NCBI GenBank assembly: GCA_013054445.1
Contig: JAAMPI010000575.1
Coordinates: 1 to 31,710 of the forward strand
Direction of reading: 5' to 3'
From: Cudoniella acicularis
Taxonomy: Eukaryota; Ascomycota; Leotiomycetes; Helotiales; Helotiaceae
DNA length: 31,710 nt
Position numbers and translations under genes: made by a program. Positions 31,132-31,710 of the stretch are shown one piece after another. Numbering within the stretch: the stretch's first letter is position 1; each line of letters opens with the position of its first letter. Under the pieces are notes generated by a model that had not been told where the DNA came from, made no database searches, and was given only the letters and a program-made list of their open reading frames with translations.

Positions 31132-31647
31132 CTAAACTCTTTTCGGAATAAAAATACAGTCAATATTGATCCTCTCTTCGTAATTATTCCACCCAACTAA
31201 GAAGTTCCTTTGATAATAAGGCACCCACCTATACGTCTCGCTTCTCGCTGAGTCGTTGGCATTAAAATTGATATTAAATCCGCAAAACATCTTATAATTA
31301 GAATAAATATCAAAGGCCCTTTTCCCCACGGGGGCTAAAAGAGGGGTGGTTGGTATATCTCCCTCAATCATTAGTGAGGACGAAAAGATTGATAGGAATT
31401 CTCGGAAACGTTTTGAGGGAGAATATGGCATTGTTGAAGCAGGTGGATGAGTATAGTCAGGAGGAGATGTGCAGAAATTTCTTTTATATAACAAAAAATT
31501 ACAGCGTAAATCTAGGGGGGAGGGAAGGCGGTTCCAAGTGCAATATCCATACGAATTTCTCTTTGCTGCTGTCATTCTCCCTTCTTTTTGTTTACATGCC
31601 AACCAACTGAAAGAATTCCTTTTCAATTTCAACCAACCGTGCGACAT
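31132..31647 (-). CDS. Unassigned open reading frame, 171 codons
   Basis: An ATG at 31647 opens an uninterrupted frame to TAA at about 31132, converging on the DPH7 3' end. The protein is rich in aromatic and polar residues (LVGWNNYEERINIDCIF, GFNINFNANDSARSE) and has no signal peptide, membrane span or motif that I know. It could be a small orphan gene, the 3' exon of a gene that continues beyond the window, or chance. Local sequence is not strongly GC-biased, so the frame length alone is weak evidence. Confidence 0.25.
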   Translation of the reverse strand: MSHGWLKLKRNSFSWLACKQKEGRMTAAKRNSYGYCTWNRLPSPLDLRCNFLLYKRNFCTSPPDYTHPPASTMPYSPSKRFREFLSIFSSSLMIEGDIPTTPLLAPVGKRAFDIYSNYKMFCGFNINFNANDSARSETYRWVPYYQRNFLVGWNNYEERINIDCIFIPKRV

Positions 31648-31710
31648 AAAGCAACACCTTCATTTTCCACACAGTATTTGGGCAACCAACCATCCGCCGT
31701 CCGACGGGTC

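Noticed and set aside
1..31710. CRISPR arrays, bacterial operons, plasmid or phage features
   Set aside because: Introns, gene families and promoter style are eukaryotic; the only regular arrays are short tandem repeats without spacers.

Overview
The window looks like nuclear DNA of a filamentous ascomycete. The genes are split by short GT-AG introns, mostly 44-77 nt and often with CTAAC- or CTGAC-like branch sites. Gene density is moderate, and AT-rich islands and decayed gene copies lie between intact housekeeping genes. The gene families (fungal-only 2OG-Fe(II) oxygenase-like proteins, ankyrin proteins with a fungal N-terminal helical domain, pisatin-demethylase-like P450) fit Pezizomycotina. 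Leotiomycetes/Helotiales is my best guess, from protein style only.

Layout. 1-6.7 kb: two tandem, decayed, minus-strand copies of a large fungal 2OG-Fe(II) oxygenase-like gene. Copy A (3938-527) runs from N- to C-terminus but lacks its Cys-rich block. Copy B (6641-4542) lacks its N-terminal half. Both carry in-frame stops. 6.7-8.8 kb: AT-rich island with a 14-bp tandem repeat, a possible small membrane-protein gene with one internal stop, and an LTR-like stretch. 8.8-10.8 kb: intact phospholipid:diacylglycerol acyltransferase (LRO1/PDAT), minus strand. 11.6-14.3 kb: ankyrin-repeat gene, plus strand, with a helical N-terminal domain and probable disruptions. 15.0-16.1 kb: intact NmrA/isoflavone-reductase-like oxidoreductase, minus strand. 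17.3-19.2 kb: intact AAAP-type amino-acid transporter, minus strand. 20.9-23.1 kb: intact seven-exon cytochrome P450, minus strand. 23.4-24.4 kb: plus-strand relic of another fungal N-terminal-domain protein. 25.1-25.6 kb: GFA-domain zinc protein, minus strand. 26.6-27.3 kb: NatC catalytic subunit NAA30, plus strand. 27.8-29.0 kb: DUF1917 protein, minus strand, divergent from DPH7 (29.4-31.0 kb, plus strand), which encodes the WD40 diphthine methylesterase of the diphthamide pathway.

The intact genes do not form an obvious pathway or biosynthetic cluster. The only hint of functional grouping is at the right end, where NAA30, the DUF1917 protein and DPH7 lie within 4.4 kb; NAA30 and DPH7 act on nascent or translation-linked proteins. 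All exon joins were made by eye from splice signals, reading phase and remembered family motifs. No alignments or database searches were run. I found no convincing novel system. The most unusual material is the pair of complementary, decaying oxygenase-like genes and the relics around the AT-rich islands.
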